Below, one piece after another: positions 1 through 6,781 of a DNA stretch of 8,621 nt. Both the position numbers and the translations under genes were made by a program. How positions within the stretch are numbered: position 1 is the first letter of the stretch; each line of letters begins with the position of its first letter. Below the pieces are notes generated by a model that did not search any database, was not told the DNA's origin, and saw only the letters and a list, made by a program, of their open reading frames with translations. Origin of the DNA: Cohaesibacteraceae bacterium (lineage in GTDB: Bacteria > Pseudomonadota > Alphaproteobacteria > Rhizobiales > Cohaesibacteraceae); contig JAESRR010000220.1 of assembly GCA_016764535.1 (NCBI GenBank), positions 652-9,272 on the forward strand. The letters are read 5' to 3'.

Positions 1-863
1 CGGTGAAATTTTTTGGCCGAAGGTTTGATGCCCAGATGGATCAATTTATCCAGTTCAAGTTTTTCTCCAGACGGCAAGTTGATGCGCATCAACCCATTTT
101 TATCAACGGCAATTAAATTACCCTGGGAACTTCGCCCATTGCTGTCTCGTGCCCGCTTCACCGCCTCAACCGCTTTTTGAACCGGGCCTTCATCGCGGTC
201 ATTCCGGGAACCAGTGATTTCATCACTATCCATCGCGAGTGGTTCGGCTGACAAATCCTCCGGTTCTTGTCTCAAGTCGCGTTGACTGGTGTCCGGCAGA
301 TCAATCTGCGTCTGGTCAACACCCGGATCAATCTGCCCAGCCAGCCATGACTGGGCAATTGGTGACTGTTCGATCATTGTTGAAAGGCGGCGACTATCCA
401 GTTTTGAAAGGATGAGATCGCGATTTTCTGTGACATCCTGTATCGGCAAACCAAGAGCCTGAGCGATGATCTCGTCCTGCATCAAACGTTTGGCATTCAA
501 GTCTGGAAACAGCGCCTCAATATTTGAAAATGATTGTGCGGTGACGTGTTGATCCAGGTCACCTGACAGTTCGGCAAGCACTGGTTCATCCAAGCCTGAA
601 GGCTGATCAAATCCCTGGTCGTATATGCCGTCATCAGCTGGCATACCATCATAGATTGAGAGGTCTTCATCATAATCCATGGGCAGTTCATCAATTATTG
701 ATGGCTCATCTACTTCCATCTCGTCCAAAGACTGTTCCATATCTCCGGGTTCCACACTTTTTTCAATTGGCAATTCCCCGATGGAATCCTCATCCGTATC
801 AGGATTCTGCACATCATTATTGGTAGCCACGCTCTGTGGCTGGTCATCAGAAAGAACAATCAT
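1..863 (-). CDS. Acidic phage-associated protein, N-terminal part, cut by left edge
   Basis: An open frame of 287 codons runs from an ATG at 863 to the left edge without a stop; a TAA lies in frame just upstream. GAGG sits 5 bases before the ATG, supporting this start. Product not recognised. Residues 1-100 contain 31 Asp/Glu and only one basic residue (K35), so this part is probably a disordered acidic tail. Residues from about 105 are more ordinary, with helical-looking segments, and the last visible part (VDKNGLMRINLPSGEKLELD) looks like a small folded beta-rich module. It follows the 897-residue gene by 131 bases on the same strand and is probably part of the same phage-derived block. By position it could be the front of a large gp16-like ejection protein or a polyvalent phage protein; that is inference from order only. 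No signal peptide or membrane segment is visible. Confidence 0.8.
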   Translation of the reverse strand, partial: MIVLSDDQPQSVATNNDVQNPDTDEDSIGELPIEKSVEPGDMEQSLDEMEVDEPSIIDELPMDYDEDLSIYDGMPADDGIYDQGFDQPSGLDEPVLAELSGDLDQHVTAQSFSNIEALFPDLNAKRLMQDEIIAQALGLPIQDVTENRDLILSKLDSRRLSTMIEQSPIAQSWLAGQIDPGVDQTQIDLPDTSQRDLRQEPEDLSAEPLAMDSDEITGSRNDRDEGPVQKAVEAVKRARDSNGRSSQGNLIAVDKNGLMRINLPSGEKLELDKLIHLGIKPSAKKFH

Positions 864-994
864 AGAATCCTCGGCAAAATTTGAGGGACTGAATATGGAT
901 TACAGACCGGCATCCAATCGAATAACAATTCGTCAATTCAAAGATTGATCAGTGTGTTATTCGCAACACAATGTATCTTCAAAATCTGAGTGAG

Positions 995-3688
995 CTAATC
1001 AATCCTAGGATTAGGCAAAGGCGCGTCTGGTTGTTCGTTTTGAACCAAAATTCTGGGATTGGGTAAAGGCATATCTGATTGTTGGTGCTCTTTGTTTAAA
1101 TTTGGACTGTGACCAACACCAGGCTGTTCAGTTGGAAAATCGATAGAACCTCTTAGCTCTTCATTTCCTGACTTCCTAAATCCCATTCTATATCGATCAA
1201 TCGAAAAGTTATTATCCCGTGTGCCACTATCAATTTCATTGGAAAAATATTCTGGCTGATCTTCAAAACTAATTGTTCGATCTGACGTACCAATAATACC
1301 AAGACTTTCATCAATACGAAATTGCGTGGCAATGAAATGCGCCTCTTGAATTGCATCATCGTCACCAATTCTAATTAGATGTTGAAAATCAGATAATTTG
1401 TCTCTGTCCTGTTTAGTCAGGCCTGTAAATTGATCCAGATCATATATGGGCCAATTTTTAAAGCCATCCAGATCATGCACTGCTGATTTCCAATGGTTAA
1501 ATACACTGATCGGTTTGGTTGAATTATTAGCGCCCCGTATTCTCCAGTTTCTCAACTGAGAGACACCATTTTCACCCAATTCCTGGTGCTCACTAAAACT
1601 TAAAGATTTTCCCCCTGAGATGGCATCTTCAACCTGAATTTTTGTTATGGCTTGGTTTCCATCATTTCCCTCAGGATTTGATCGTAATACCGTTCCCGGA
1701 GGAGAACCCCAGTTTCTAAGTTCGGTTTCTGAAAGATTGAGAGAATTGTTATACTCACTACCTGTGCCTTGTCGGCGTGAATCGATACCGAATCTATTTT
1801 CTGCACCAAGAGCTTTTCGCATACGTTCCAATGCCGTGCGGGAAACTATCCTGGTTGATGGCTGAAAACCTTCCTGTTTTTCCACATTGCCAGACACCCG
1901 AACACCATTTTGATCCACCAGGAAAGTGAAGCTCCTAAATGCTTCATCTGATTGTTTTTCTCCCGAATAGTTATTTTCAAAATCCTGTTTGGCCACTCTT
2001 TCCAATCTACGAACGATGCGATAATCAGCATTTGGGATTTCCCGGATTATAAAGTCTGCAATATCGGCGTTACCCACAATAAGATTGTGATATGCCTGCT
2101 CCAGGTTTTCTACACGGTAAGTATTATTGTGATCCAAATAATCCGGTATTTTTTCAACTCCTTTATACGGATCTGGAAATTCTGAAGATTGAATTCGAAG
2201 CTGTTTTCTCCCTGGCCCGGCAATGGGAAGATAATCAACAACATCGTTTGGTGTGCGCCTCCATTGATGACGTTCCCAAACTACTTTCGCAGCATCTGGT
2301 ATTAAAACATCACCCTCCGAATCCAGGATAACTACAGAATAAAGTATATCTGTAGATCTTGACATCCCATTTGGTTTTTTACTATTTCTTACCAAGCGTT
2401 TTGACCGTTCAAATCTATAAATTATGATATTATCGTCGGCAGTCGAAACGCGGATTTCAACTGGTGGAATGCTTTCTGCGTAAAGTGCTTCAGCTGAATA
2501 AAGACTTCGCTTGTTCTTCAATAGGGTACCGACAAGGCCAATTTGGTCATAGTCTAATACAGCCACCGTATCATCGCCCTGATATCCAGCCTGATATGGC
2601 ACGCCATTTACTTTGAGGCCAAAGCTAAGCGAAATCCCAATAGTAGCTGATGCTTCAATCATGGCACCGCTCATCGTCATTGTGCCAGTCAGGCGATCCA
2701 GGTTTTGTGAGATCGCTCTCGACGGCCCCACAGCAACAGATGCCCCAAGCGCCATTCCAGGAATATTTTCCTTCTTATTAGTAAAACCCCACGCTCCTAC
2801 ACCGAGACCCACCGGTAGCAGTCGTCCAGATACAGATGGGCCAAGGGTCGCACCCACAGACATAAATTCAACGCGGTCACCCGTTTGGCGGTCAATTCCA
2901 ATGAAATATACACCTTCAACCCCCAATAATTCGAAGATAGGCGTCCCACCAGAAATCTGAAAATATATGCCAACATTTCTATTATTTTCCATGTCGATAT
3001 CAGAACGCCGGACACGATCAAGTATATTTGCATTCGAAAATTCAAGCGGATTTAATCCTGGTATAAAACCATCATTGTAATGCTGACGCTCACTTGTCGA
3101 TTGTATTCGAGCGACTACTTTTTTATGAAATATTGTATCGGGTGCATCTCTCAGTTTTAAATGAAATCCACCATTTTCAATTACATTCTCAATATCATCT
3201 TCGAGAAATGAAGATGATATTGAAGTTCTGATCGCATCGTCGGAAACTTCTGGACCGAACCGGGGTCTAACATTCTTAAATATCTCGATGTGATCGACTT
3301 TCCGCATAGAATAATTGTTTGTTTTTCTTGCTGCGACCACAAATTCGGTAGTAACTCGATTATCTTTGAATTTTACAAAATATGAAGCAAGTGAAGCAAG
3401 GTTTGTTGCGTAATCACCTCTCAAAATTCCATTTGGATTAATTGCACCCAAGCCAATATTTTTGGAAAACTGACGATTTACATCCTTGATCAGGAACAGC
3501 AGGAGCTTATTTTCATCCTTGCCGCTCAAACGCCCATTTTGTACCTTTGCATAAGCTACTGACTGTTTAATCACAGACTTAATTTGTGGTGTAATGAATG
3601 CATTACTATCAAGTATCTCCTGACCACTTAAGTTCTGACCGTGACCAAACATTTGGCGTCGAGAAGGATATTTTATTTTTTGAGACAT
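995..3688 (-). CDS. Unrecognised 897-residue protein in the phage ejection block
   Basis: A long uninterrupted frame starts at ATG 3688 (weak GAGA-type ribosome site) and ends at TAG 995. I do not recognise the family. The N-terminal 240 residues are mixed, charged and Asn/Lys rich. Residues about 278-362 are rich in Gly, Ala and Ser with alternating hydrophobics (for example GVGAWGF near 297-302), suggesting amphipathic beta strands or a membrane-active region. Residues 400-900 are hydrophilic, with many Asp, Asn and Arg, and the tail carries two copies of LPNPRI. No signal peptide or clear catalytic motif is visible. Sampled 60-base lines in the gene have 33-35% GC, against 57% in the upstream phage gene, while the Gly/Ala part reaches 52-60%, so composition is mosaic. 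It occupies the place where a gp15- or gp16-type ejection protein would stand; it may be a diverged one, or an acquired cargo or effector gene. Confidence 0.88.
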   Translation of the reverse strand: MSQKIKYPSRRQMFGHGQNLSGQEILDSNAFITPQIKSVIKQSVAYAKVQNGRLSGKDENKLLLFLIKDVNRQFSKNIGLGAINPNGILRGDYATNLASLASYFVKFKDNRVTTEFVVAARKTNNYSMRKVDHIEIFKNVRPRFGPEVSDDAIRTSISSSFLEDDIENVIENGGFHLKLRDAPDTIFHKKVVARIQSTSERQHYNDGFIPGLNPLEFSNANILDRVRRSDIDMENNRNVGIYFQISGGTPIFELLGVEGVYFIGIDRQTGDRVEFMSVGATLGPSVSGRLLPVGLGVGAWGFTNKKENIPGMALGASVAVGPSRAISQNLDRLTGTMTMSGAMIEASATIGISLSFGLKVNGVPYQAGYQGDDTVAVLDYDQIGLVGTLLKNKRSLYSAEALYAESIPPVEIRVSTADDNIIIYRFERSKRLVRNSKKPNGMSRSTDILYSVVILDSEGDVLIPDAAKVVWERHQWRRTPNDVVDYLPIAGPGRKQLRIQSSEFPDPYKGVEKIPDYLDHNNTYRVENLEQAYHNLIVGNADIADFIIREIPNADYRIVRRLERVAKQDFENNYSGEKQSDEAFRSFTFLVDQNGVRVSGNVEKQEGFQPSTRIVSRTALERMRKALGAENRFGIDSRRQGTGSEYNNSLNLSETELRNWGSPPGTVLRSNPEGNDGNQAITKIQVEDAISGGKSLSFSEHQELGENGVSQLRNWRIRGANNSTKPISVFNHWKSAVHDLDGFKNWPIYDLDQFTGLTKQDRDKLSDFQHLIRIGDDDAIQEAHFIATQFRIDESLGIIGTSDRTISFEDQPEYFSNEIDSGTRDNNFSIDRYRMGFRKSGNEELRGSIDFPTEQPGVGHSPNLNKEHQQSDMPLPNPRILVQNEQPDAPLPNPRID
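1001..1084 (-). repeat. Two-copy 48-base repeat at the 3' end of the 897-residue gene
   Basis: Positions 1001-1036 and 1049-1084 match at 27 of 36 bases with a 48-base period. They encode two copies of a tail motif, each containing PLPNPRI, 16 residues apart. Inside the LPNPRI block the base differences (1004, 1007, 1013, 1016) are three bases or multiples of three apart and silent, so the peptide appears to be kept while the DNA has drifted. This points to a selected short linear motif, possibly a docking or sorting tail. Confidence 0.75.
3189..3223. repeat. Perfect 14-bp inverted repeat inside the 897-residue gene
   Basis: Positions 3189-3202 pair perfectly with 3210-3223 around a 7-base loop (GAGAAAT). 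The hairpin lies wholly within coding sequence, covering codons for residues 156-167 (SISSSFLEDDIE). No T-run follows on either strand, so it is not a standard terminator. It may be a chance result of Ser/Asp-rich codons, or an mRNA structure affecting translation or decay. Confidence 0.8.
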
Positions 3689-3715
3689 TTACATTTCTCG
3701 CGAGCAATTAGAGGG

Positions 3716-3728
3716 TTTACCAGGTAAA
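3716..3728. promoter_or_regulatory. Small palindrome upstream of the 897-residue gene
   Basis: TTTACC-A-GGTAAA is a 6-bp perfect inverted repeat around one central base. It lies in the 72-base gap between the helical phage gene and the 897-residue gene, 28 bases upstream of the latter's ATG. It could be an operator or a small mRNA hairpin; nothing else in the sequence decides this. Confidence 0.25.
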
Positions 3729-3760
3729 TATGCTTAAATACATGGATGAAGGCACGAAAA

Positions 3761-4558
3761 TCAGGTACTGGCTGCCAATTCATCCAACAATTTTTCGTAT
3801 TTCTCTGGATCGTACATTGCATTTTCAATCCGCTGATCTTCACGCTCCTGGGCCATCTGTTTCAACGGCTCCTCATAGCGATCCAGATCCTCAGTGCTAA
3901 AAGCGTCACGATTGGCGTTCATATGCTCCAGCGCGGCGAAAGGGTTGTCGTCAGCCGTCGCAAGGATCACATCCTTGTGCATGCCAGCGCGTATCACCGC
4001 TTTACGATTAACAATTTCATCGGGTGACCAGCCTTCATATTGCGCCTGCTCATCAATTTCCTGGTCAATCTCGCTGGCATAGCCCTGCATTGCTTCTGCA
4101 TCACCCAGATTGGCCATCACCTCTTCACGCAGCGCCGCGCGTTTATTGTCAAAGGTTTCGCGCAATTGCTGCACCATCATCCCGGCATCCTGGGTGATGT
4201 GTCGCTTTGCAATGCGCTCTGTCTGGGTTTCCACCTTGCGATAAAACTGCTGCCGCGCGTCATAAGGCATGGCTTCTGCCAGCTTCTTGCCCATGGCACC
4301 TATTTTGGCCTGGGTGACGCCTAGCCTGGCGCTGCCTTCTTTGCCGGTATAGCCAACAATGCCGGTATCCGGGTCGGCTTCGGCCTTTCGCGCACCATTG
4401 ATGAAGTCGGCTTCGGCTTGTTTGGAAATTACAACCGATTTCATCCGTGCAAGCTGCACAGCCGGGTCAACCAACCCGGCAGGCGCAGAATTCAACAAAG
4501 TGGGCGTGTTTTCAACCTCACCGCCAGACGGTGTTTTGTTCACAGGAACCATGACCAT
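3761..4558 (-). CDS. Helical phage protein, resembling the N-terminal domain of a gp15-type ejection or transglycosylase protein
   Basis: The protein has 265 residues, starting at ATG 4558 (an ATG at 4552 is possible; neither has a strong ribosome site) and ending at TGA 3761. It is almost entirely charged, Ala-rich and helical, without signal peptide or membrane segment. The order of its motifs (DPDTGIVGYTG near 42-52, a long helical stretch, GWSPDEI near 177-183, then DDNPFAALEHMNANRDAF and DLDRYEEPLKQ) matches, from memory, the N-terminal helical region of large podovirus virion proteins that sit directly after the gp14-like gene and often carry a lytic transglycosylase domain further on. 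That C-terminal part is absent: the frame stops after ELAAST. It lies 29 bases after the gp14-like gene on the same strand, so probably in one operon. It may be a truncated remnant or a genuinely short version. Confidence 0.85.
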   Translation of the reverse strand: MVMVPVNKTPSGGEVENTPTLLNSAPAGLVDPAVQLARMKSVVISKQAEADFINGARKAEADPDTGIVGYTGKEGSARLGVTQAKIGAMGKKLAEAMPYDARQQFYRKVETQTERIAKRHITQDAGMMVQQLRETFDNKRAALREEVMANLGDAEAMQGYASEIDQEIDEQAQYEGWSPDEIVNRKAVIRAGMHKDVILATADDNPFAALEHMNANRDAFSTEDLDRYEEPLKQMAQEREDQRIENAMYDPEKYEKLLDELAAST

Positions 4559-4587
4559 TGAGATGTCTTTCAGTGAGATAAAATTGG

Positions 4588-5136
4588 CTATCTATATAGA
4601 TTTGCGTGTGGCTTAGCCGTGATTGCCGCAATTCCCGAAGGCGACGGTAACCCCTTAGCCAATTTGCCAATTCCACCCAGCATCGTGCTAAATGCAGACA
4701 AGTTCCCCTGGCTGCGCTTATTGGCAGCTTTAAATTGAAGCAGGGAAGATTGGGCCCGCTTGTTGGTCGCATCAACCTTGTGATTGTAGGCACGGTCGCC
4801 GACATCCATCCGCAGGCTGAGCGCATCAAGTTCGCCCATCATTTTGGCCCCGACCAGCGTATCGAGAGGTGATCCAAACGCCACATCCACCCCGGCTGCC
4901 GCCATTCTTGCCCGTTGTTGGGCAACAGCAAAGGTGGTTTTTTGGCGAACTTCCTGTTCATCCAGCCGCCCTCTTTCAAATTCCTGCCGCGCATTCCGGT
5001 CAGCAATTTTAGCATTCATTTCATGAATCTGCGCTTGATATTCAGCTTCCGCTGCAGCGTTTTCCGCTGCCTGCGCCTGGCCTATCGCGCTCATCATCGA
5101 GCTTGCCAATCCAAGAACCAGTCCAAGATCACACAT
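4588..5136 (-). CDS. T7 gp14-like internal virion (ejection) protein
   Basis: With start ATG 5136 the product has 182 residues, close to T7 gp14 (about 196). This start has a GAGG 9 bases upstream and overlaps the previous stop as ATGTGTGA, indicating translational coupling; a longer frame from 5235 would run through the end of the gp13-like gene and is unlikely. Residues 4-19 form a hydrophobic segment typical of this family (GLVLGLASSMMSAIG). Residues 20-78 are an Ala/Glu/Gln-rich helix likely to be coiled coil. Then comes the recognisable AAAGVDVAFGSP block (79-90), followed by another long helix with SLRMDVGDRAYN and a Gly/Ser-rich tail. In T7, gp14 is packed in the capsid and forms the channel in the outer membrane through which DNA enters. 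Assignment is by motif pattern and gene order. Confidence 0.85.
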   Translation of the reverse strand: MCDLGLVLGLASSMMSAIGQAQAAENAAAEAEYQAQIHEMNAKIADRNARQEFERGRLDEQEVRQKTTFAVAQQRARMAAAGVDVAFGSPLDTLVGAKMMGELDALSLRMDVGDRAYNHKVDATNKRAQSSLLQFKAANKRSQGNLSAFSTMLGGIGKLAKGLPSPSGIAAITAKPHANLYR

Positions 5137-5647
5137 GTTTGTCGGCCTCATTTTGGGAAAGTGGAATGGAAATTCGGAAATCGTCACGGGCTTTGAGCGT
5201 AAAACGCCGGAACGGTATTTGTTCGACCCCGGCAATCACCGGCTCTTCCAGCGTAAACCCGAGCCATGAAAGCCAGCGCTTGCTGACAACATTACGGTCA
5301 TCGACCATGTTCATCAGCTCGTCGTAATTGCTCATTAAGTGTGATTTCCACAACAATGAAGATCGCAAAAAAACCCGATAATGTGTCTTTACACCATCGG
5401 TTCCGAGCAACCATGGCGCACCGATGCGATTAAGTGCATTCAGTGTGCCTGCGCCGAACATCACAGTCGCAACACCATCAGCAAATCCGGTCCATGCCAT
5501 ATCCGATTTTTCAAGAGAAAGCCTCAGCGCCTGATGCGGAGTGTGCCCTGTTGCGGCCATCACTTCATCACGGTCTGCCTGACGCATATGTGTTGCGATC
5601 CAGTCAACATGCTCATCCTTTGCAGGGAGAATCTCTACAGATATCAT
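5129..5647 (-). CDS. Phage gp13-family protein (DUF2833, acetyltransferase-like fold)
   Basis: The product has 172 residues from ATG 5647 to TGA 5129. It carries the pattern I know for phage gp13-family proteins: MRQADRDEV (21-29), a GHTPHQAL helix, SDMAWTG (48-54), GAPWLLGT (76-83), MVDDRNVVSKRWLSWLGF (114-131) and PFRRF (145-149). The fold resembles GNAT acetyltransferases, and the WLGF block corresponds to the end of such a fold, but activity is not shown for the phage proteins. In T7, gp13 is needed for virion morphogenesis together with gp14-gp16. The next gene overlaps its stop by 8 bases. There is no ribosome binding site upstream; instead a promoter-like sequence ends 6 bases before the ATG. 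The expected upstream tail-tube gene is missing, and the next gene is a LysR regulator. Confidence 0.9.
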   Translation of the reverse strand: MISVEILPAKDEHVDWIATHMRQADRDEVMAATGHTPHQALRLSLEKSDMAWTGFADGVATVMFGAGTLNALNRIGAPWLLGTDGVKTHYRVFLRSSLLWKSHLMSNYDELMNMVDDRNVVSKRWLSWLGFTLEEPVIAGVEQIPFRRFTLKARDDFRISIPLSQNEADKHV

Positions 5648-5653
5648 GTTGTG

Positions 5654-5682
5654 TATATGACATATCGTTGAGTTTTATGCAA
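5654..5682 (-). promoter_or_regulatory. Candidate promoter giving a leaderless gp13-like mRNA
   Basis: On the minus strand TTGCAT (5682-5677) and CATATA (5659-5654) are separated by 17 bases, matching a sigma-70 type -35/-10 pair at the best spacing. Only 6 bases (CACAAC) separate the -10 from the ATG at 5647, so transcription would start at or next to the A of the start codon. No Shine-Dalgarno sequence precedes the ATG, which fits a leaderless message. Both hexamers match the consensus only in part. Confidence 0.4.
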
Positions 5683-5704
5683 CAATCACAATATTGACTG
5701 TTGC
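5679..5704. promoter_or_regulatory. Inverted repeat overlapping the -35 of the phage-block promoter
   Basis: GCAACA (5679-5684) and TGTTGC (5699-5704) form a 6-bp inverted repeat with a 14-base spacer, overlapping the candidate -35 element at 5677-5682. An 8-bp palindrome, CAATATTG (5689-5696), lies between the arms. The same 8-mer is found in one of the palindromes between the LysR and DUF1330 genes. It could be an operator for repression of the phage block. Confidence 0.3.
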
Positions 5705-5765
5705 CTGAATACCAATGATTACAACAGCCTTTGCACGGGTAATCTTCCAGCCGTGAAATCCTGGA

Positions 5766-6605
5766 CTAAACCACCAGTCCTGGCAGGGCCTTCACATGCT
5801 TTTCCAGAAACCGCGCCACGGTTTTAATGCGATAGAGGTTTCGTCGCTCGGGTAAAAACGCAATTGATAGCGATACGTTCTTTGAGGGCAGATCGTCAGA
5901 ACATGCCTCGATACGCGGATCGCTTTCAGCAAAATACACCGGCAACATACCAATACCGGCCCCCGCTGCAATCATATCCCGCGTTGGTGACAATCCGTCA
6001 ACGGACATCGAGATTTGCATGTCAGGAAAATATTTGAGCGCGAACTCCGGAACCGTTCTGTTCACCGGGGTCGCGATATAAGTCGGTGCTCGCTCCTGCG
6101 AACCGGCTTCACGATAAAGCCGCCAAATCGCGCTGCCCAGCATTTTAACCTGCAACCCCTTTTCCTGCCTGCGACCAATTCGCAACCCCATATCCGCTTC
6201 GAACCGACGCAGATCTACACTGCGGTCAGAGGCATCCAGCTCCAGTAATATATCAGGATACAAATCCAGAAATTCGACGAAAGCCGGAGCAAGTGTGGTC
6301 AGCAAATGCTGTGACAGGGATAACCGAACCCGCCCTCCGCGATGTTTGAATGCAGTACAAGGCTCAAGACCGGATAACGCTTCTTCTGCCAACTCGGCCG
6401 CTGCAAAAGTTCGCCGACCTTCCCGTGTCAGCACAAATCCCTCTTCACCGCGATCAAACAATGCTTCTCCGAGCCTGTCTTCCAGATGATCAAGCCGTCT
6501 GGCAATCGTGGTGCGATCAATGCGCAGCATGCGACCCGCTGCACTCAGCGAACCCTCGCGGGCAAGCGCAAGAAAAATCGGCAGATCGGCAAATGGCAGG
6601 CTCAT
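5766..6605 (-). CDS. LysR-family transcriptional regulator
   Basis: The product has 279 residues, slightly shorter than the usual 300, from ATG 6605 to TAG 5766. The N-terminal winged helix-turn-helix is clear: FLALAREGSLSAAGRMLRID, then RTTIARRLDHLEDRLGEALF ending at residue 50, followed by the wing (EEGFVLTREGR). The usual linker helix and an effector-binding domain from about residue 90 follow (GRVRLSLSQHLL onward, with AGAGIGMLP near 217-225). Such proteins bind DNA as tetramers and respond to a small ligand; the ligand cannot be told here. The gene is divergent from a secreted DUF1330 gene with paired palindromes in the 176-base gap, the standard layout for control of itself and the divergent gene. 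It reads towards the phage block but is separated from it by 118 bases with no clear terminator. Confidence 0.95.
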   Translation of the reverse strand: MSLPFADLPIFLALAREGSLSAAGRMLRIDRTTIARRLDHLEDRLGEALFDRGEEGFVLTREGRRTFAAAELAEEALSGLEPCTAFKHRGGRVRLSLSQHLLTTLAPAFVEFLDLYPDILLELDASDRSVDLRRFEADMGLRIGRRQEKGLQVKMLGSAIWRLYREAGSQERAPTYIATPVNRTVPEFALKYFPDMQISMSVDGLSPTRDMIAAGAGIGMLPVYFAESDPRIEACSDDLPSKNVSLSIAFLPERRNLYRIKTVARFLEKHVKALPGLVV

Positions 6606-6610
6606 ATGTT

Positions 6611-6622
6611 AGGTTCAAACCT
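6611..6622. promoter_or_regulatory. Palindrome just upstream of the LysR start
   Basis: AGGTT-CA-AACCT is a 5-bp perfect inverted repeat around two bases, ending 5 bases before the lysR-type start codon. It lies where the ribosome site should be; the nearest purine-rich SD candidate (AGAGG) is about 14 bases from the ATG. It may be a small mRNA hairpin limiting translation, or coincidence. Confidence 0.2.
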
Positions 6623-6649
6623 CTGTTGGCCACGGTAGAAATACGCGAC

Positions 6650-6701
6650 GTGCAAATTTGCACACATCTATGCAACATTACGCGTCGCAGAGCAATATTG
6701 C
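6650..6701. promoter_or_regulatory. Paired palindromic operators between LysR and DUF1330 genes
   Basis: GTGCAAATTTGCAC (6650-6663) is a perfect 14-bp palindrome, and GCAATATTGC (6692-6701) a perfect 10-bp palindrome. Both fit the pattern GCAA-NN-TTGCACAC, and their centres are 40 bp apart, about four helical turns, placing them on the same face of the DNA. A looser TGCAA element (6670-6674) lies between them. This is the layout expected for a LysR tetramer contacting a recognition site and an activation site. Binding by the adjacent regulator is inferred from position. Confidence 0.6.
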
Positions 6702-6781
6702 ACACACTAGATCACTGAAGACGAAACAATCGAACCGGCAAATAGTACTTGTTCGACCAACCTTGCGAAAGTGATCAACCA

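Noticed and set aside
679..948. 89-codon plus-strand open frame
   Set aside because: Ser-rich antisense of the acidic protein (Asp/Glu codons read backwards); that minus-strand frame is open across the whole region.
953..970. Hairpin TGTGTT/AACACA between the 897-residue and acidic genes
   Set aside because: Only 6 bp and AT-rich, with no T-run; too weak to call a terminator between the two genes.
2613..2960. 115-codon plus-strand open frame
   Set aside because: Lies wholly opposite the 897-residue gene over its GC-rich part; Pro/Ser/Arg-rich composition typical of an antisense shadow.
3697..3704. CTCGCGAG palindrome before the 897-residue gene
   Set aside because: An 8-bp palindrome is expected by chance and nothing links it to control.
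5137..5235. Longer start for the gp14-like gene
   Set aside because: It would overlap the gp13-like gene by about 100 bases; the ATG at 5136 has a ribosome site, gives the expected family length and begins with the family's hydrophobic segment.
5734..5755. CACGG/CCGTG hairpin after the LysR gene as a terminator
   Set aside because: Five base pairs, a 12-base loop and no T-run on the minus strand; read-through towards the phage block cannot be excluded.
5648..5765. Prophage attachment site at the join between phage and chromosomal genes
   Set aside because: No tRNA, integrase or long direct repeat is visible, and the other end of the element is outside the window.
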